Positions 63,168 to 64,000 of a stretch of DNA of 64,000 nucleotides are shown here, one piece after another (the stretch's first letter is position 1; each line of letters opens with the position of its first letter). Origin of the DNA: an uncultured Cohaesibacter sp. (GTDB lineage: Bacteria > Pseudomonadota > Alphaproteobacteria > Rhizobiales > Cohaesibacteraceae). Below the pieces are notes generated by a model. The model was not told the DNA's origin. It saw only the letters and a list, made by a program, of their open reading frames with translations, and did no database searches. The position numbers and the translations under genes are program-made. Location: contig NZ_OY782507.1 of the NCBI RefSeq assembly GCF_963677725.1, forward strand, positions 682,001 to 746,000, read 5' to 3'.

Positions 63168-64000
63168 TTAAAGCCCTTTATTTTCAGCGTTGGCCTGACG
63201 AATATTCCAGATCATGATCGGAACGACGAGCAGCATGATGACAACCGCAATGGTCGCCCCTCGTCCGAAGTCACCGCCACCACGGAACATCCAGCTAAAC
63301 ATGAGATTGGCTAGAACCTGCGTATCCCATTGACCATTTGTCATGGCAAAGACGATATCGAAGACCTTTAGAACCGTGATTGTGATGGTAGTCCAGACAA
63401 CCGCGATGGTTTTCCAGATTTGCGGCACCATGATGTAGAAGAAGATTTGCACGCCGTTGGCGCCATCGATCACGGCGGCCTCAATGGTTTCTTCGGGAAT
63501 GCCGCGCAGCGCAGCAGACAGGATAACCATGGCAAAGCCGGTCTGGATCCATACCAGAATGATCATCAGGAAAAAATTGTTCCAGAAGGGTATCGTGATC
63601 CATGCCTGTGGCTCCATGCCCATGGCTTCGACCACGGCATTCAACAGCCCGATCTGCACCGACCCTTCGCCACGATATTCATAGATGAATTTCCAGATGA
63701 TCGATGCGCCAATAAAGGAAATGGCCATGGGCATGAAGATCAGCGACTTGGCAATATTCCCCCACCAGATGCGGTCGGTCAGGGCAGCGATCACCAGCCC
63801 GAAGAAGGTCGACATGGCTGGCACAAAAATCAGCCACAGGATGTTGTTGAACATCGCCTGATGGAATTCACGGTCCTGGAACAGCCAAATATAATTGTCG
63901 AGGCCGACGAATGTTTCGCCATTCTTGTCATAGACCGACAGGATCAGCGAGGCGATCGCCGGATAGACCAGATATAGGGTCAGGGCCAACAAAGCTGGCC
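63168..64000 (-). CDS. aglF: Alpha-glucoside ABC transporter permease AglF (5' end cut)
   Basis: MalF-type permease running off the right edge of the window. 277 codons are visible and the frame is open to base 64000, while the family is near 330 residues. Membrane segments, IIWKFIYEYRG and the EAA loop GIPEETIEAAVIDGANGVQIFFYI are in place. The substrate-binding gene aglE and the regulator aglR would be expected beyond the window. Confidence 0.9.
   Translation of the reverse strand, partial: PALLALTLYLVYPAIASLILSVYDKNGETFVGLDNYIWLFQDREFHQAMFNNILWLIFVPAMSTFFGLVIAALTDRIWWGNIAKSLIFMPMAISFIGASIIWKFIYEYRGEGSVQIGLLNAVVEAMGMEPQAWITIPFWNNFFLMIILVWIQTGFAMVILSAALRGIPEETIEAAVIDGANGVQIFFYIMVPQIWKTIAVVWTTITITVLKVFDIVFAMTNGQWDTQVLANLMFSWMFRGGGDFGRGATIAVVIMLLVVPIMIWNIRQANAENKGL

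Noticed and set aside
1-64000. CRISPR array
   Set aside because: No regularly spaced repeats of 24-40 bp were seen. The ATGTTGTACC repeats are too short and unevenly spaced.

Overview
The window looks like the chromosome of an alphaproteobacterium of the Hyphomicrobiales (Rhizobiales) type. The case rests on several things seen together: an aglFGAK-type alpha-glucoside operon, a phnF/phnG-N C-P lyase locus with a 7+4+7 Pho-box-like repeat, a DUF1289 protein, an extended Ppx/GppA protein next to rlmE, and dusA carrying an integrase remnant at its 5' end. Base composition is moderate (by eye a little over half G+C), not the very high values of Rhodobacter or Methylobacterium. The genus cannot be fixed from the sequence alone. 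No rRNA or CRISPR array was seen. There is one complete tRNA, tRNA-Gln(CTG).

Layout. 1-16.6 kb is mostly core chromosome: a sensor kinase (cut by the window start), divergent cobT/cobS, DUF1289, a membrane-anchored retropepsin-like protease, a TauE/SafE permease, dusA, an MBL-fold RNase, a LOG-family protein, an orphan DUF2793/C1q-like tail-fibre protein, an adenine deaminase, hemH, rlmE and a Ppx/GppA protein with a 290-residue disordered extension. A decayed integrase start with four copies of a 10-bp repeat sits between dusA and the MBL RNase. 

16.95-31.37 kb is a genomic island. A 25-bp direct repeat bounds it: the 5' part of tRNA-Gln is present as a fragment at the left edge, and the whole tRNA-Gln lies at the right edge. 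The cargo is a SEC-C/PD-(D/E)XK-like nuclease, a HEPN-motif protein, an IS110-family transposase, a two-gene unit of a 1403-residue STAND-type ATPase and a 382-residue partner, a five-gene phage lysis cassette (endolysin, holin, overlapping Rz/Rz1-like spanins, small membrane protein), hicAB, and the C-terminal piece of a tyrosine recombinase. The STAND pair is the best candidate for an undescribed (probably anti-phage) system.

31.4-48.3 kb holds ppsA and then a ~13-kb one-strand phosphonate operon in the order phnG-H-I-J-K-L, acetyltransferase, phnC-D-E1-E2, DUF1045, phnM, phnN, with the GntR regulator phnF divergent. The 274-bp intergenic region carries a Pho-box-like repeat and a long-range inverted repeat, pointing to dual control by phosphate starvation and by PhnF. 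phnGHIJKLMN plus the CDE transporter give uptake and C-P lyase cleavage of phosphonates, with DUF1045 as the usual accessory.

48.4-64 kb contains a YbhB-like protein, a convergent LuxR-type response regulator and hybrid histidine kinase, DUF4202 and CbiX-like proteins, a UbiA/MenA-type prenyltransferase, a bile-acid-symporter-family transporter, an XRE-cupin regulator divergent from an omega-amino-acid:pyruvate transaminase, a standalone IS200/IS605 tnpA element, a 56-bp perfect palindrome acting as a terminator, and the agl operon (aglF cut by the window end, aglG, aglA, aglK).
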